64,000 nt of DNA from Rhabditophanes sp. KR3021 (GCA_963281155.1 CAUJLY010000001.1:2666001-2730000), one strand, 5' to 3'; positions 1 to 11,791 are shown, counted from the stretch's first letter. Translations and numbers: made by a program. The notes: a model not told the origin generated them from the sequence alone.

Positions 1-367
1 TGCGACACTGAACTCTCTGTTTTCGTGTGAATGTGTGTTATGTGATCTGGATACAATTTGTTTGTAGCGTAAAATACAAAATCAAATACACCAATAACAT
101 TTGTAAAAGCGATATTGGTCACCGGTTTGAAGGTACAGCTTGGAAAAACATAACGAAGATGGTCACTGTCCAGAATTTGATTAATGAATGATCCATCAAG
201 AGAAGTTATCGAATTTCCTTCATACATTTCAAAGCTTTCAATTCTCTTTACAAAATCTTCGCACCCACCAGGAAGTTTCGTATTTTCATAGCATTCGTAC
301 TTCAATCTCGTTGATCCTTCACAATTGAGCAACTTGGCAATGGTAATTAATAGCAAATAAGACCTCA
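1..367 (-). CDS. Secreted protein, 5' part only (runs off the window)
   Basis: An ATG at 367 opens a minus-strand frame that stays open to base 1, giving the first 122 residues; the 3' part lies outside the window. The N-terminus is a typical signal peptide (MRSYLLLITIAKLLNCEG). Cysteines follow at about residues 26, 36 and 77, so the product is probably secreted and disulphide-bonded. No intron is needed to keep the frame open. I do not recognise the family. A weak resemblance (signal peptide followed by a LKYxCY-like segment) to a reading frame in the inverted repeat at 14.15 kb may be chance. The start is chosen because it is the first ATG and begins the signal peptide. Confidence 0.6.
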
Positions 368-1155
368 TAATAATAATTGAAAATGAATTATTGAAACAAA
401 TTAACACGTGTATAAAGTGTTTTATATTCAAATTTTCTAACTTAAATGTTTATTTTATAAGTCATCTTCAATACAGTTATTGCGTGTTTTATACATACTA
501 TAACAGTTTATTAATAAATTATAATTGAAAACATAAACATTTGATCAACTTCTGGATTTACTTGAGTGAAATTTACGTTATTTACTCTGGCGACGCACCT
601 GATAGCAATATGACGAGGTAGTTAAAATATACCTTTATTAAACGAAAGAGTATATGAAACAGAGATAAGTAAACGTGGCCACTCTAAATATTAAGTATTG
701 TTACAAAGTTTATAGGAATGGTTCTTACGTAATACTACTTGCAGATATCTCAACTTTGTAGGTTGGAGATGCGAGGGTAACAATAGAAAGTTTTAAGGGC
801 GATGTCTATAATTATTATGAATATAAATATGTGAACAGAATCTTGTATTAGACTGGTAAATGCTGATTAAGATGGCTTAGCTGAAATGTTTTGGAAAGGT
901 TATGCCGCATGAGTTGTTCAAACTTGTTTGGATCAAATCGTTTTAAGGGACCATGACGTCATGTATGAAGGTAGACTTCATTCTTGAATTAATGTATATA
1001 ATTCATTGACAAAAACGACAGAAACTTACCAGATGGAAATAATAATATATCGAAATGTGGAATATATATAAATTATTTAAAAACAAATTCATCTGTATCG
1101 TTCTACAAATTATCCAAGACATAGCTTTGAAGTTTATTTCTTGTTCCATTGAGGA
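368..1155. other. Intergenic region, divergent promoters expected
   Basis: About 790 bases between the start of the minus-strand secreted gene and the plus-strand receptor relic. It is AT-rich with many stops in all frames. A CACGTG E-box lies about 40 bases upstream of the minus-strand ATG (near 406-411). I see no gene, RNA or repeat here. Confidence 0.4.
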
Positions 1156-1946
1156 ATGAATATAGAATTATATTCACTTGCTGTTTACATTCAAGGCATA
1201 CTAGCAATGGTATTAGATTTAATAACTTTCATTATTATTCATATTAAACCCCCAAAACACACTTTGCATTTGCAACAAAGTATTCTCGATTATTTGATAT
1301 ATTTTTAATTCTTTGTTGGGAAATTATATTTCAGCCGTTGTTTGTTAACTCTTCGATTGCTATTAATGGTCTTATCAAACGTATCAACAATGATGAGGTT
1401 AAAACTATTTTTATCCTTATAACTACTATTTGCCCTCATTTCATGGTATTTTTTGTAATTCAAACATATTTAATCAAGTTTAATATCTTCTGTAGAAAAT
1501 CATTTATTTTGTGAATATCTTGAATAAGTTATAATGATCATGAATGTTTTAGACTTTGACGTCATTCGAATATCTAAAGAAATCACACGCAACAATTGTT
1601 AGTTTGAACTTATCATTTCCAAGTCCTTTTGTATATATTGCTTGCTTTTTGGCATCCGGGTCTTTTTTGACAATTCTACTTGCTCTAAAACAATATTATT
1701 ACAAACTCGAAAAAGAGTTACATCAATTAAGTAAAACATTGAGACCAGAAAAAGAATTGAAACCAGCATTTGGGAAATGCGTTTTTCAATTGGAATGCCA
1801 ATGCTTTTTATCATGCCCACAGTAATTACTATTTGTCTCTATTTTATTATTTCAACATCGGAACATCAAAATAAGATGCAGATTTCTGATATTGCTTGGC
1901 GTTTAATTTTCACATTTCTCTACTTTATACAAAGAATACAAACATG
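1156..1946 (+). pseudogene. Broken nematode chemoreceptor (7TM)
   Basis: Pieces of a seven-TM receptor related to the intact minus-strand gene at 3657-4656 lie in order but in different frames. An N-terminal TM segment runs 1156-1308 (starts MNIELYSLAVYIQGIL) and ends at TAA. A second piece at 1334-1513 carries a TM and a KFN segment that aligns with the intact copy. A third piece at 1556-1770 carries TM6 and the following loop, and the last TM continues to 1946 only after a frame change near 1775 (MRFSIGMPMLFIMPT). The segment matching TM5 of the intact copy is missing. In-frame stops, a frameshift and a deletion together mark it as a pseudogene. The family call rests on the side-by-side comparison with the intact copy. 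Confidence 0.65.
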
Positions 1947-2119
1947 AGTTGAAAAAAATCAACGTTGCTGTAAAGCCTCTAGTAGGAATAACTAAACATT
2001 AATCATTATTAATTATGGGAATTTTCGCTAATGAACAGAGTTCAAATGTGCAAAAATACAAATACTTAACAAACCTTTATTTTATAAAAATATTTAATAT
2101 TTAAAATAATCATCTTTTT

Positions 2120-3157
2120 TTATAAACGAATTGTTTTTGGAGGATTAATTGATTGTTCATTTTGAGAACGGGTGATATTACTACTTAATAAACAATACAT
2201 CTTCTTCTTCAGATATTTTCTGTTCTTTTTTGGTACAAAAATGAATAATATTGAATTCATAATTGAAATAAAACTCATCAGTATGAGAACAAGTGTACCA
2301 GAATTACGTAAAGGGTGTTTTACTAAAACAGATCCTAAAAAGGCTGTAACCGGGATTGTAATCAAGAAAATTGGTACTATAGCTGAAAATGCCATAATTT
2401 TCTTAAACTCCCTGATCATCAATCGAACTCCAGGTAAACAATTGCTTTCAATGTTTTTTAAATATTTAATGCTTAGATAGAAAACAAGATTCACTACTGC
2501 CATGTTAATTGTTGTATCCACGAAAAAGAGTGAAAACATCATCAAAGATGGAATGGAGTACTAAAAATGTTATTATTTGAGCCAAGAAATATTTCCACTT
2601 ACCAAAGGAATCGCCAGACTAACACTATTTTCATCAACCATTGGATCGTTTTCATTTAACCTTAAGTTATCTTTGTAAAGCATATTCGTTGGCAATTTTT
2701 CATCATAAAGATACCATAAATCAAATCCGAGTAATATTGGTAATGTAAAGGTAAAGATTATTATGAGAAAAACTTTTCTGTATGTCAAATCAAAGGCGTA
2801 TCTTAATTGAGCATACCTTATTGCAATTTGTACAGTCACAAATGTTAAGCTAATGTACAAAGCTGCGAAGTACAAGAAAATGTAAAATCGGTACCATTCG
2901 AATGATATCGGAACGTAATGAGTATAAACTATATGAATCACAAGATATTCTCCAATTATTATCGCTTTGAATCGTAAGATCGTTGCAATAATTGTAAACA
3001 CAATGTCTGATGCAAATTGCAACATCAAAATAAATAGATATTTGTTACAGACACTTTTCTCACGGAAATTTGGAATTAGTGAGATAGCCAATAGATTTGT
3101 AAATATTGAAAAGATAAAAGTAATTATACTTACAAACGTTCCAGAATCGATCTCCAT
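2120..3157 (-). CDS. Serpentine chemoreceptor, Str/Srh-like superfamily
   Basis: Two exons, complement(2603..3157) and complement(2120..2560), are joined in phase 0 through a 42-base GT..AG intron and give 331 aa. About seven hydrophobic segments are visible; exon 1 holds TM1-5 and exon 2 TM6-7 plus a Ser/Asn-rich tail. The order (short extracellular N-terminus, a MIREFKK stretch before TM6, a VPKKNRKY stretch after TM7) is that of the str/srh/srd-type nematode receptors. The product is presumably an olfactory or gustatory G-protein-coupled receptor in ciliated sensory neurons. The ATG at 3157 (MEIDSGTF) is preferred to an upstream TTG in the same frame. Subfamily is not certain. Confidence 0.75.
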
Positions 3158-3656
3158 GTTGCGAATAAACAAGACAAATTATATAATTTGGTCCTTTGTA
3201 ATTGCAAGTTTTAAAAATGATTAAATTTCATATAATTCAAGATATATATTGCAATTGGCACAAATAAACGTCATTTATTATGTCAAAAAATGTATCACTT
3301 GTTGAACTTATATTTTGTAATTACAATTTGAATGTCACGCACTAATGAGTATTCATTCTGATACAAAAAAACCATTTTTCATACATAGAATTCGAACAAA
3401 TTGAAAATATCAACATTTTTTTAAAAATTACTGTAAATATTTTTCACAAAATAGAAAATGTACACTTCGGAAAAAATGCTTATAAAAGTGTTAAGCAGAT
3501 GAAAAATCAAAACACATGTCTGTTAAACAACTTTAATCATTAGCTAAAATCATAAGTAACATTAAACTAATTTTAAACCGATTTGAATATGTTAACATTT
3601 TTAAGTGAATAAATTAAAAGTGAGCAAATTGCGAACTGTGTAAATGAAATGATTGG
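3158..3656. other. Intergenic region between two minus-strand receptors
   Basis: Roughly 500 AT-rich bases serving as the upstream region of the 2.1-3.2 kb receptor and the 3' flank of the 3.7-4.7 kb receptor. No open frame, RNA or repeat could be supported. Confidence 0.35.
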
Positions 3657-4656
3657 TCATTTTGAAGAGCTTATTTTTGTTGTCAGTTTTTTTGTATTTG
3701 ATCCGTAAATTTGATATAAAGCCAAAAATGGTGACACAACAAAATAAAACATTGGAATCAACAATGCCTGCATTCCGAGAACTTCAATTAAACCATCTGA
3801 TATAACGATGTTGGTGAACATAACAAAAGTTGCCGATATTAATAACGGTAAAAACAAAAAGATAATAGGACTAAACAAAGTCAACTTTAACTTGAATAGA
3901 CTGATGTTTATCATTCTCGCAGTGCTATTTTTGCATTCTTTTATACATTGATGGAGTGTTCTTGTCAATCCACGATATTTAACAATAACTGTGTAGGTAA
4001 TGTAGGAGAAAACAACACCTGTATTTATTATTATTGAAATTGGAAATACATTTTTTAGACTATTGCTGTAGATAACAAAAGTGTTTTCGGAATTATTAAA
4101 TTTGGAAATATATCGTAGTTTCTAAAATATGTAAATATTTGTTAATGTCTATAACAAGTCAGTTTACCTCTCCATATTGACTATAATATTCAGCTTCATT
4201 CAATGGAAACTTAAATGAAATTGCAATTGTAGTAGCTGGAAGAATTAGCCACAAAGTTAAGTGAATCACCCGTTCTAATAAACTGCGATATGTTGCGGTT
4301 TTTTTAAGAACTAACACATTAAATTTCATACCTAATGGAACAATTAGGAGCATTGATATGTAATTAATATTTAATAAACAGCCAATAAAAAGGACATTAC
4401 AAATCCATGCATTACCAAATATATGACCCCATCCTGAACAAACGCAACAAAACAATTGAAATACGATTTTTAATCTTAAAACGGGACCCATGATTAACGA
4501 ATGTAAAGCATCCACTAATCTTCCAAATTTAACAACGTTAGTTAATTCGTCTTTACTTTTAGGTGGATAATAAATAATAATTAATATGACACTGATGTTT
4601 AAAATAAACCCTAAGTATCCCAAGCAATCCATAGCAATATTATATATTCGTTCCAT
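3657..4656 (-). CDS. Serpentine chemoreceptor (7TM), two exons
   Basis: Exon 1 complement(4168..4656) and exon 2 complement(3657..4121) join in phase 0 through a 46-base intron (GTAAAC..TTTTAG) and give 317 aa. Seven hydrophobic stretches are visible; a Cys-rich CVCSGWGHIFG region precedes TM3, and the C-terminus is short and Lys/Ser-rich. This intact gene is the reference for two broken relatives in the window, at 1156-1946 (+) and 53895-54749 (-), which share the exon structure and the residues around the TM3 Cys/Gly motif. It is a nematode-specific chemoreceptor type; I cannot assign the exact sr- subfamily. The function, sensing of chemical ligands in sensory cilia, is inferred from the family. 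Confidence 0.75.
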
Positions 4657-5254
4657 CTAATAACTAAAACTATGTAAATGGCAAATTCTATTTCAAGGCA
4701 GTATTTAAATACTCATTTTAAATCTGATGTAAATTATTTAATAATAATATTTCATCAAAAATGTGCTGATTATATTTAATTGTTAATCATTAAATAATGT
4801 TACATTTTAATAAATTAATTTGTTCGTAATATGCATTTATAGTTGAGCAATTTGATTGAGTCATAATTTTATTTGGTATCGTAAATAATATATCTTGTGT
4901 AGCTCTAATTAACCGCATATATTTTGGGATAGCACTAATGTACAAGCAAGTAAAATGTATAGTATTGTATTAAGATTCATAAAACAGCATGAGCTCAATT
5001 TGATCGAATGACACAGATATATTTAATTCCTTTACACTAATGATTGGATTAAGAGACTGTTATTTAATGGAGAGTATGTTGACTGATCAAGGTTAGTAAA
5101 GCTTGACTCTAGAATTTAGTCCAACGCAACTCAAACACTTTCCTTCTAAGACATTTTTGACGAATGCAACAACCATCTTAACTTGTTATATAAAATATTT
5201 GCAACAGCAGTTAAATTTTGATTACAATTCTACACTTAAAGTCACTACAACAAT
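4657..5254. other. Intergenic region, upstream of ORC1
   Basis: About 600 AT-rich bases between the divergent receptor gene (-) and ORC1 (+). A 68-codon open stretch at 5103-5309 lies across the first ORC1 intron in another frame and is not a gene. No clear core promoter element was seen. Confidence 0.35.
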
Positions 5255-7134
5255 ATGGTATGTTTTAATTTATGCTGATATAACTCATTTATCTATTTTA
5301 GAGTCCTAAAAGAAAAAAGAATGCTTCCAAATTGGTACCTCTTCAAATAACACCAACCAAAGAGTTTCGTGTACTGAAGACAGCTGTAACTAAATCAGGG
5401 AAATTTAAAATCATTCGAAGAAATTGTAATAAAGAAAATACCGATTTTGATGGGATAAGGAACGAAGAAACTCCAAAGAAACGTAGCAGGCCACAAACCA
5501 AAAAGGCATCCTCAATGACATTTGCGGCAGATTTGGAAAGTCCTATTAAACGCATGCAAAATATGGGCTTGAACACACCTATAAAAAATGTAAGCACGCC
5601 GAACAAAGATTCAAGAAAATCGCCACGTATCGCTGCGAAAATCCAGAAAATGTTATATGTAACTCCTTTGGTAATTAAGAAAATTGGCAATACCCATTTT
5701 TGTGAAAAAGTTCAAAGAAAGAAGGTTGCTATTGATGATAGTCCTGAGGTCAATATCTTTGAAAACGACGATACATTAAGTAGTGACAGGCCAATGGATA
5801 TTTCAAGTGATGAAGTGATGGATGCAGATCCCACTAATTCTCCATTATTTACGCCAAGCCCGCCTAAATCTCTAAAGAAGCAAGCCAAAAGTCCCGCCAT
5901 TAAAATCAAAAAAGCGAAAAAATCTGAATCACATTCCACAAAATCGTCAGCCATGATTAAAGCTGTGAAAAATGTAGAAAAGAGCGAATTAAAAGATTTG
6001 GTTGGAGCACTTAATAAACTTCACACTTCCGAGACACCTGATAAACTAGTTTGCCGTGAAATTGAAGTTGCGGCAATCAAAAGTTTCATCAACCTTGCGA
6101 TTTCTAATGAGGGTGAAAGTTCAGCAATGTACATATCTGGAGTCCCCGGGACTGGTAAAACTGCTTCCGTTCTACAAGTTCTAAAATCATTATCTAAAGA
6201 CAAGAAAAAGACATTTGACTTTTGCTACGTGAATGGTATGGAATTACCACAACAAAATAAGGTCTTTTCTGAAATCTACAAAGAATTGTGCAATAATGTT
6301 ACAATTGCCCCTACCAAAGCTCGTCTTGCTTTAAATGAAATGTTCCAGCGAAAGGATGCTTCTAGAAAACCTGTTATTATTCTGGTAGATGAATTGGATT
6401 TGTTGATTACAAAAAGACATGACATCATGTATGACATCTTCAATTGGACAACATGTATTGATGCTCGTGTTTCAGTAATCTCAATTGCCAATGCGTTGGA
6501 TCTTCCAGAACGTATTTTATCACAAAGAGTAACATCTAGAATTGGGACAAACCGAATCAGTTTCCAACCATACGATCATCACCAAATTTCAAAGATTATC
6601 AATTACAGATTGAAAGGATTCCATTGTATAGAAAACAAAGCAATTGATCTTGCCAGCAGAAAGATTGCCGCGTTAAACGGGGATTTGAGAAAAGCCATTG
6701 GCATCATTAGAAAAGCGGTTGAGTTAGCCTTAGCAAGGGAACTTAAGGAAGTTAACACTAAACTAGTTTTAGAAGCGATCAAAGATACTGCTTCAAATGT
6801 TTACGCAGAATATTTTAAAGATCTTTCCTATGTAGAAAATTTGATTATGGAATCAGTAGTGCAAGTTCAACTATCCAAAGGCCTCGAAGAAATATCTATA
6901 AGCGATATTTACAACCAATACTTGTTAATTGCACGTCAGAAAGATGATCAGATAGTTAGTTTTTCCACAATTTTTGAAAGAATATGTTTTCTAGACAATT
7001 GCAAATTATTATCATTTGTAGATATAAGTAACTCTTCAATCATGAGTGGAAAAATCACACTTGGCCTAACATTATCAGAAACTAAATTCAACATGAAACT
7101 GGCTTCTGATTTCTATGAAGGACTTAAACTTTAA
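5255..7134 (+). CDS. orc-1: Origin recognition complex subunit 1 (AAA+ ATPase)
   Basis: ORC1 binds and hydrolyses ATP in the origin recognition complex and helps load the MCM helicase in the nucleus. The first coding exon is only the ATG at 5255-5257, directly followed by a 44-base intron (5258-5301); an in-frame TAA lies just upstream, which fixes this start. Exon 2 (5302-7134) completes 611 aa. Residues 1-250 are basic and low in complexity, with many TP/SP sites suited to CDK phosphorylation. The AAA+ core has Walker A (GVPGTGKT, ~281-288), Walker B (VDELDLL, ~363-369), a sensor-type IANALDLPER segment and a TSRIG motif; a winged-helix region ends the protein. No N-terminal BAH domain is visible. 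An AATAAA lies at 7184-7189. Identification is strong. Confidence 0.93.
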
Positions 7135-7294
7135 ACATTACTATTCTAACTAACTTAAATAATTATTTTGTACTTTAAAATCAAATAAAGCAATATACAA
7201 CTTTTGCTTATTAAATTAATTAGTCTTTTAAGGTTGGCTTAATTATATTCAATCTTTTATAAAACTATTTTGTCTCCAGAGACGTGTTGTAAAA

Positions 7295-8205
7295 ATGTGG
7301 ACCTATTTAAATAATGCTATGATTGAAATAATTTTTGAAATAATAGCTCTGATTTTAAATTTATTATGTGTTTACTCTGTCTTCAAACTCAAAAGCTTAA
7401 ATAATTGTTTTGGTTACATTTTATTTAACCAGTGCTTTTCATCAATTTTATGCTTATTGTTTATTCTATTTTATCAAAAGCCGTTTTTTTATTTGTAGGT
7501 TTTTAGAATATCATTACTCAATTAAATAATTATTTAAGCCAAGTAGATTCACCAATTTTAATATCGATGGAGGCATTATTTACCGTTACAATGCAATATT
7601 TGTATTATCTTCAAATAATTGGAAATTTATTCATGTCAGTTAACAGATGTATGGCTCTTTATTTCCCAGTACACTATTTCCATTATTTAAAAGGGAAGGG
7701 TTCGATTTTAGCTGCCTTGATGCAATGGGTTGGTGCCCTGATATTAATGTTACCTTATATAATTGATAGTTCTAATTGTGGTGTATTTGTAGATATCAAA
7801 AATTATAAGGTATATAAGATTAAATCCAAATGTAAATATTTAAATGAAACAATTCTTGGAGCTTATTTACTGTATGGCTTTATTTTTTTTTCAACAATAT
7901 TGGATGTTTGTATGATAATTAGGTTGATTCAATATTCTAAAAAAAATAAACAAATTATGTCGCAAAATGAAAATCCAATTAATCCAATCCAATTATCAAA
8001 TAAGGAGTACATATTTGTTGTCAATTGTCTACTAACAAACGGAGCAGCTTTAATTGGCACTATTTTATTCTACTATAGTGACAAATTAGATTTGGAATCA
8101 TTACAAAATAGTCTATTTGAAGCTTTGGTCATGGATTTGATGTTTATTTGGAATGCATTGAGTATAATTGTCTGTAATAGAGAAATTCGTCAGCAATTTT
8201 GCTAA
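7295..8205 (+). CDS. Serpentine chemoreceptor, Srx-like
   Basis: Exon 1 (7295-7494) and exon 2 (7539-8205) join in phase 2 through a 44-base intron (GTAGGT..TTTAAG), giving 288 aa. Without this splice the frame ends at TAG 7496. The protein starts with TM1 and has an FGYILFNQ segment in TM2, then NRCMALYFPVHY at the end of TM3. This NR-F/C-x-A-x-x-x-P pattern is typical of srx-type nematode receptors. TM4-7 follow, and the C-terminal tail is short (NREIRQQFC). No upstream TATA box was noticed. The tail is shorter than usual for the family, but the seven-TM core seems complete. Confidence 0.72.
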
Positions 8206-8567
8206 TAAATACAATAATGGAACGGTTACTGGTAAATGGCACTTACATTTTTTTAACACAATTGAACTAAAGATTCAATTATTTTATTTTTTATTCCTTC
8301 TATTTTTGCCAACTCTAGCTAGCATTTATTGAATTATTGTATGTATAATACATTTAGTAATTTAAATATTTAAAAAATGCATACATAAACCTTCAACAAT
8401 ATTGATCAGAAATTTTAAATAAAACCGTTTTTAACAAAAATCTACTATTTTCACGTACTCTTTCTCAAAAAATGACTAACCATTCACTACCTAATTTTTT
8501 GGAATAAATTAGTCATGGCATACTTTTTTATCACAAAAAAATGTGTCATTTATCAATATGGTTCAAC
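8206..8567. other. Intergenic region with AT-rich runs
   Basis: About 360 bases after the Srx-like gene. It contains the expected 3' flank and the promoter of the next gene. I see no coding potential or RNA gene. Confidence 0.3.
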
Positions 8568-8575
8568 TATATAAA
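8568..8575 (+). promoter_or_regulatory. TATA box of the 8.6 kb secreted-protein gene
   Basis: TATATAAA lies about 46 bases upstream of the ATG at 8621, the usual distance when transcription starts ~25-30 bases downstream. Its position after the in-frame ATG at 8558 argues that translation begins at 8621. Confidence 0.5.
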
Positions 8576-8620
8576 GCAACTCGAACCAAGCGATGTCATT
8601 ATTCTTTGATATTCTCAACA

Positions 8621-9430
8621 ATGCAACTGCTAAAGCTATTTGTGGCTATTATTATAATATTCCATTTGATTGTGGTAGCAAAGTCACATTTGGATCCATT
8701 TTTTCCTGTTGATGGCAAATATGACAACGGAGTAGAACTCAACATAAGCTTTATTAATTCTGCTGGACAACAATCGGACTTGGCTATCAATTTCTTTTGG
8801 GGAAATTTTTTAAGAACTGAAAATTATGAAACTTCGACATATCTTAGTAATGATTCTACTAAAATTGGATATATACGCGGACTTGACTTTGAAACATATG
8901 CTCCGGAATGGATTCAAATTGATTTCCATTCTGATAAAACAATAGGATATTTTCACCTGACGTCTTATAAAAAAGTCTTATATCAAAATCCGTATTGTTT
9001 TGCTGAAAGTTATGCAACATCTGACATGTTTGCCGTTTGCCATAATGATGTTGAATTTTTTGCAATTTACTTTGATGGCATTTCAATTTATCCCTCTTTC
9101 ACCATTGAGAGCATTGATCTTACAATCACAACTATCAATTATAATCACGAAATCAGTGGTGATTGTCCATATATTGGATTTGATTATGAAACGCAAAGTA
9201 TATTTTGTAAAAAGGATATTACGTTTCGCTATCAAAAGAATTTTGAAAAATATGAATTAGAAGGAAACGTATACACTTTATTAATTGTAATTCGTCATCG
9301 AAATGGAACATTTAATGTAGTAAAAATGAAGACGGTAAAACCGTTTGATGATTTGTTTAACATTGACTATGATAAGCATGTTCGGTACTTCAGGCAAGAA
9401 GCAGAAAATGTAACTAACATTTATTATTAA
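8621..9430 (+). CDS. Secreted protein of unknown family
   Basis: A single exon from ATG 8621 encodes 269 aa. The N-terminus (MQLLKLFVAIIIIFHLIVVA) is a strong signal peptide. The rest is rich in aromatic and acidic residues with several cysteines and N-glycosylation sites, and lacks further TM segments, so a secreted beta-rich domain is likely. An upstream in-frame ATG (8558) would bury the signal peptide and precedes the TATA box, so it was not used. I do not recognise the family; no neighbour shares clear similarity. Confidence 0.65.
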   Translation: MQLLKLFVAIIIIFHLIVVAKSHLDPFFPVDGKYDNGVELNISFINSAGQQSDLAINFFWGNFLRTENYETSTYLSNDSTKIGYIRGLDFETYAPEWIQIDFHSDKTIGYFHLTSYKKVLYQNPYCFAESYATSDMFAVCHNDVEFFAIYFDGISIYPSFTIESIDLTITTINYNHEISGDCPYIGFDYETQSIFCKKDITFRYQKNFEKYELEGNVYTLLIVIRHRNGTFNVVKMKTVKPFDDLFNIDYDKHVRYFRQEAENVTNIYY

Positions 9431-9650
9431 AAATATATAAACAAATTAAAATTATTCTACAAGATTTTTAATTGAACATATCCAATAAAAATGATCAAGC
9501 ATAACTTTTCCAATTTCATATGTTTTGATCAATAATTATCATTATTAAAACGAGTAGATTTTGAAATAGTTAGTCAGATACTAGATAGTTTTATAAATAA
9601 ACTCTAAATACAATTAATCAAATCTTAAAAATTAAAAATATTTGTTTTAC

Positions 9651-9736
9651 CCGACCATAGCTCAGTTGGTAGAGCGGAGGACTGTAGAAACACTGAAGAA
9701 ATCCTTAGGTCACTGGTTCAAATCCGGTTGGTCGGA
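9651..9736 (+). tRNA. tRNA-Tyr (GTA) with a 13-base intron
   Basis: The 7-bp acceptor stem pairs CCGACCA (9651-9657) with TGGTCGG (9729-9735), with discriminator A at 9736. The D arm has AGCTCAGTTGGTAGAGC and the T arm GGTTCAAATCC. The anticodon GTA is at 9684-9686. A 13-base intron (9688-9700) sits one base 3' of the anticodon, the standard place for eukaryotic tRNA-Tyr introns; removing it lets GAGGA pair with TCCTT in the anticodon stem. This nuclear pol III gene should be functional, with intact A and B boxes. Confidence 0.95.
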
Positions 9737-9979
9737 ATTTTTTAAAACTTAAAATGCCACCTAAACGTTAATCAAAAATGATTTTAAAAAGAGTTTCAAT
9801 TTATTTTTATATTCCGAACTAATTACCGACACATTAGCTAAGTTTCATTTTTACATTAAAACATTTCATCATTTGTTTGTAGGTAGATGTCCTAATAATT
9901 GATAAAATTGAATATGTGCATATTTTCTTGCTGTAATTAAAACATATTATTCAAATAAGTGTAAAATCGTCGAATGTAT

Positions 9980-10051
9980 GGTTCCATGGTGTAGCGGTTA
10001 GCACTCAGGACTTTGAATCCTGCGACCCGAGTTCAAATCTCGGTGGAACCT
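9980..10051 (+). tRNA. tRNA-Gln (TTG)
   Basis: A 72-base tRNA without an intron. The acceptor stem pairs GGTTCCA with TGGAACC, the anticodon TTG is at 10013-10015, and the T arm contains GAGTTCAAATCTC. A and B boxes are intact. It lies 243 bases downstream of tRNA-Tyr on the same strand; each pol III gene is followed by a T run. Confidence 0.94.
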
Positions 10052-10337
10052 TCTTTTTAATGACCAAATCATTAATTATTTTAAAAATACCAGGTGAAAT
10101 TAATAAGGTCATTTGATAAATTTTAATATGTAAATATGTTGTAATAAATAATTAACTCCGAAGGAATTATTCATGAACATATGAATTAACAAAAATCTCA
10201 ATTTGTGTCATCGATATTAATTGTGTGTAAATTTCAAGTATTAGCATATGAAATTAAGTATTTATAGCCAAAAACACTTTGCTTTTAGTTAATTTAAAAA
10301 TATTGCATTTTATAAAATAAAAGATATTATTGAGAAA

Positions 10338-11332
10338 ATGTATTGCTCAGGTTTAGAAAATTGTGAAGAAGATTCTGTTATTTATTTTTCAGACACTTGT
10401 TATCTATTAGCCACACTATCTAGCCTAATTACAATACTTTATTTGTTGCACCTAAATAAAGAAAAAACACTTGATTATGTCCGATTTCTAATTTATACAA
10501 GAATTTATTCAATTGTCTTCATTTTATATTTAGCAGTGCTCACAAGACCTCGCTTTTTATTTCCTAAAACTGCATTGATATGTTTGGGTATAATTAAGAA
10601 TGCGGGAGAAGAATGGAGTTATATATCATTTGTAAGGTTAAAATTGTAAATAATTATTTGATATTTTAGTTAATACTTATTGCAATGGTCATTCTTTATG
10701 TTATTTTAATATTTTTTGACTTGTTGGGTCGATGGAATTTAATGTGCAAGAATAATACTTTTTTTAGTTTAACGAAAATCCATAAAGTTATCATTATACT
10801 GCATACATTAGGATTACTTGTGTTTTCAGTACTTATATCAATGGCAAAAGTTAATCGAACCGAAGAGTTTACAAGTTTATATAAAAATCAAATATTTATA
10901 GAAAGTAGTTTAAGGTCTTCAAAGTACGTCTTAATAATATTTGACGTTACAAACTTTCCATTGTTTTATGTCGGAACCATTACTACTCCAATATTCATTT
11001 TGTTCGATATCGCGGTTGCTATTTATTATTATCTTCAAATGTCAAAAAAATTTAAACATTTAATCGAACAAAGAAAAAATAGTTCTTCAAAAATAAAATT
11101 CAGTGGCATTTTAAAATATTATTTCATGAATTTTATTTTTGTGTTCTTATTTATTGGATTGAACATGGGATATACATTTGCGACTATTACTTTTGCGAAA
11201 ACAGATGGTAGTAATTTTGATTTATTGTTTAATAGTGCAAATTATTTTACTGGAATTTTCGCGTTATCAATTACTGGCATTAATATAACCATAATTTGGT
11301 ATTACAGAAAGATAAAAACTACAAGAAATTAG
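10338..11332 (+). CDS. Serpentine chemoreceptor (7TM), two exons
   Basis: Exon 1 (10338-10631) and exon 2 (10670-11332) join in phase 0 through a 38-base intron and give 318 aa. The N-terminus carries two cysteines before TM1; seven hydrophobic segments follow, and the short basic tail is WYYRKIKTTRN. A characteristic LDYVRFLIYTRIYSI stretch follows TM1. The same stretch recurs in the decayed copies inside the inverted repeat arms (48801-49025 + and 14147-14371 -), so this is the living member of that local family. The sr- subfamily is not certain. A role as a chemosensory GPCR is inferred from the fold. Confidence 0.7.
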
Positions 11333-11752
11333 CCCCAGATTTTACCGAACATAGAATTGAAAACGACTGTCAAAACAGTAGTAGTTGTTTAGAAACACAA
11401 ATTTAATGATATCATACAGAAATCCAAATTATTATAAATCGAATGTATTAGCCGTTAATTGTTCACATATACGAAGTTGTCCAAGTAATTATTTATTATG
11501 ACAATTACTTATTTATGCAACGACTAGGTACGTTCTCATGTTGCAACAACAAAATATCATAGATCAAAGTTGAACAAGCTAATTGATGAAAGATTATTTT
11601 GCCACAAACAATACACATCACGCATCCACACATATTGGCAAGAATGATCACTTGGATTACAATATATTATCTTTAACGTTTAAAAAGATGACCAGAACAA
11701 TGTTCTAACTAAAATAGATTAGTCTTGGGCAGAGATTTTATAGATTAGACAC
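11333..11752. other. Intergenic region upstream of the CUB/VWA gene
   Basis: About 420 bases without an open frame of note. The 3' end leads into the TATA box at 11753. Confidence 0.3.
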
Positions 11753-11760
11753 TATATAAA
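11753..11760 (+). promoter_or_regulatory. TATA box of the CUB/VWA gene
   Basis: TATATAAA lies 32-39 bases upstream of the ATG at 11792, which implies a very short 5' untranslated region. Confidence 0.5.
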
Positions 11761-11791
11761 CTAAATTTGTGTGTTTTAAATCATTCTTAAC

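Noticed and set aside
5103..5309. 68-codon open frame before ORC1
   Set aside because: It runs through the ORC1 intron and start codon in another frame, with no domain and no splice support.
7495..7506. Two stops after exon 1 of the Srx-like gene, first read as a pseudogene
   Set aside because: A 44-base GTAGGT..TTTAAG intron (7495-7538) removes them and restores the frame, so the gene is intact.
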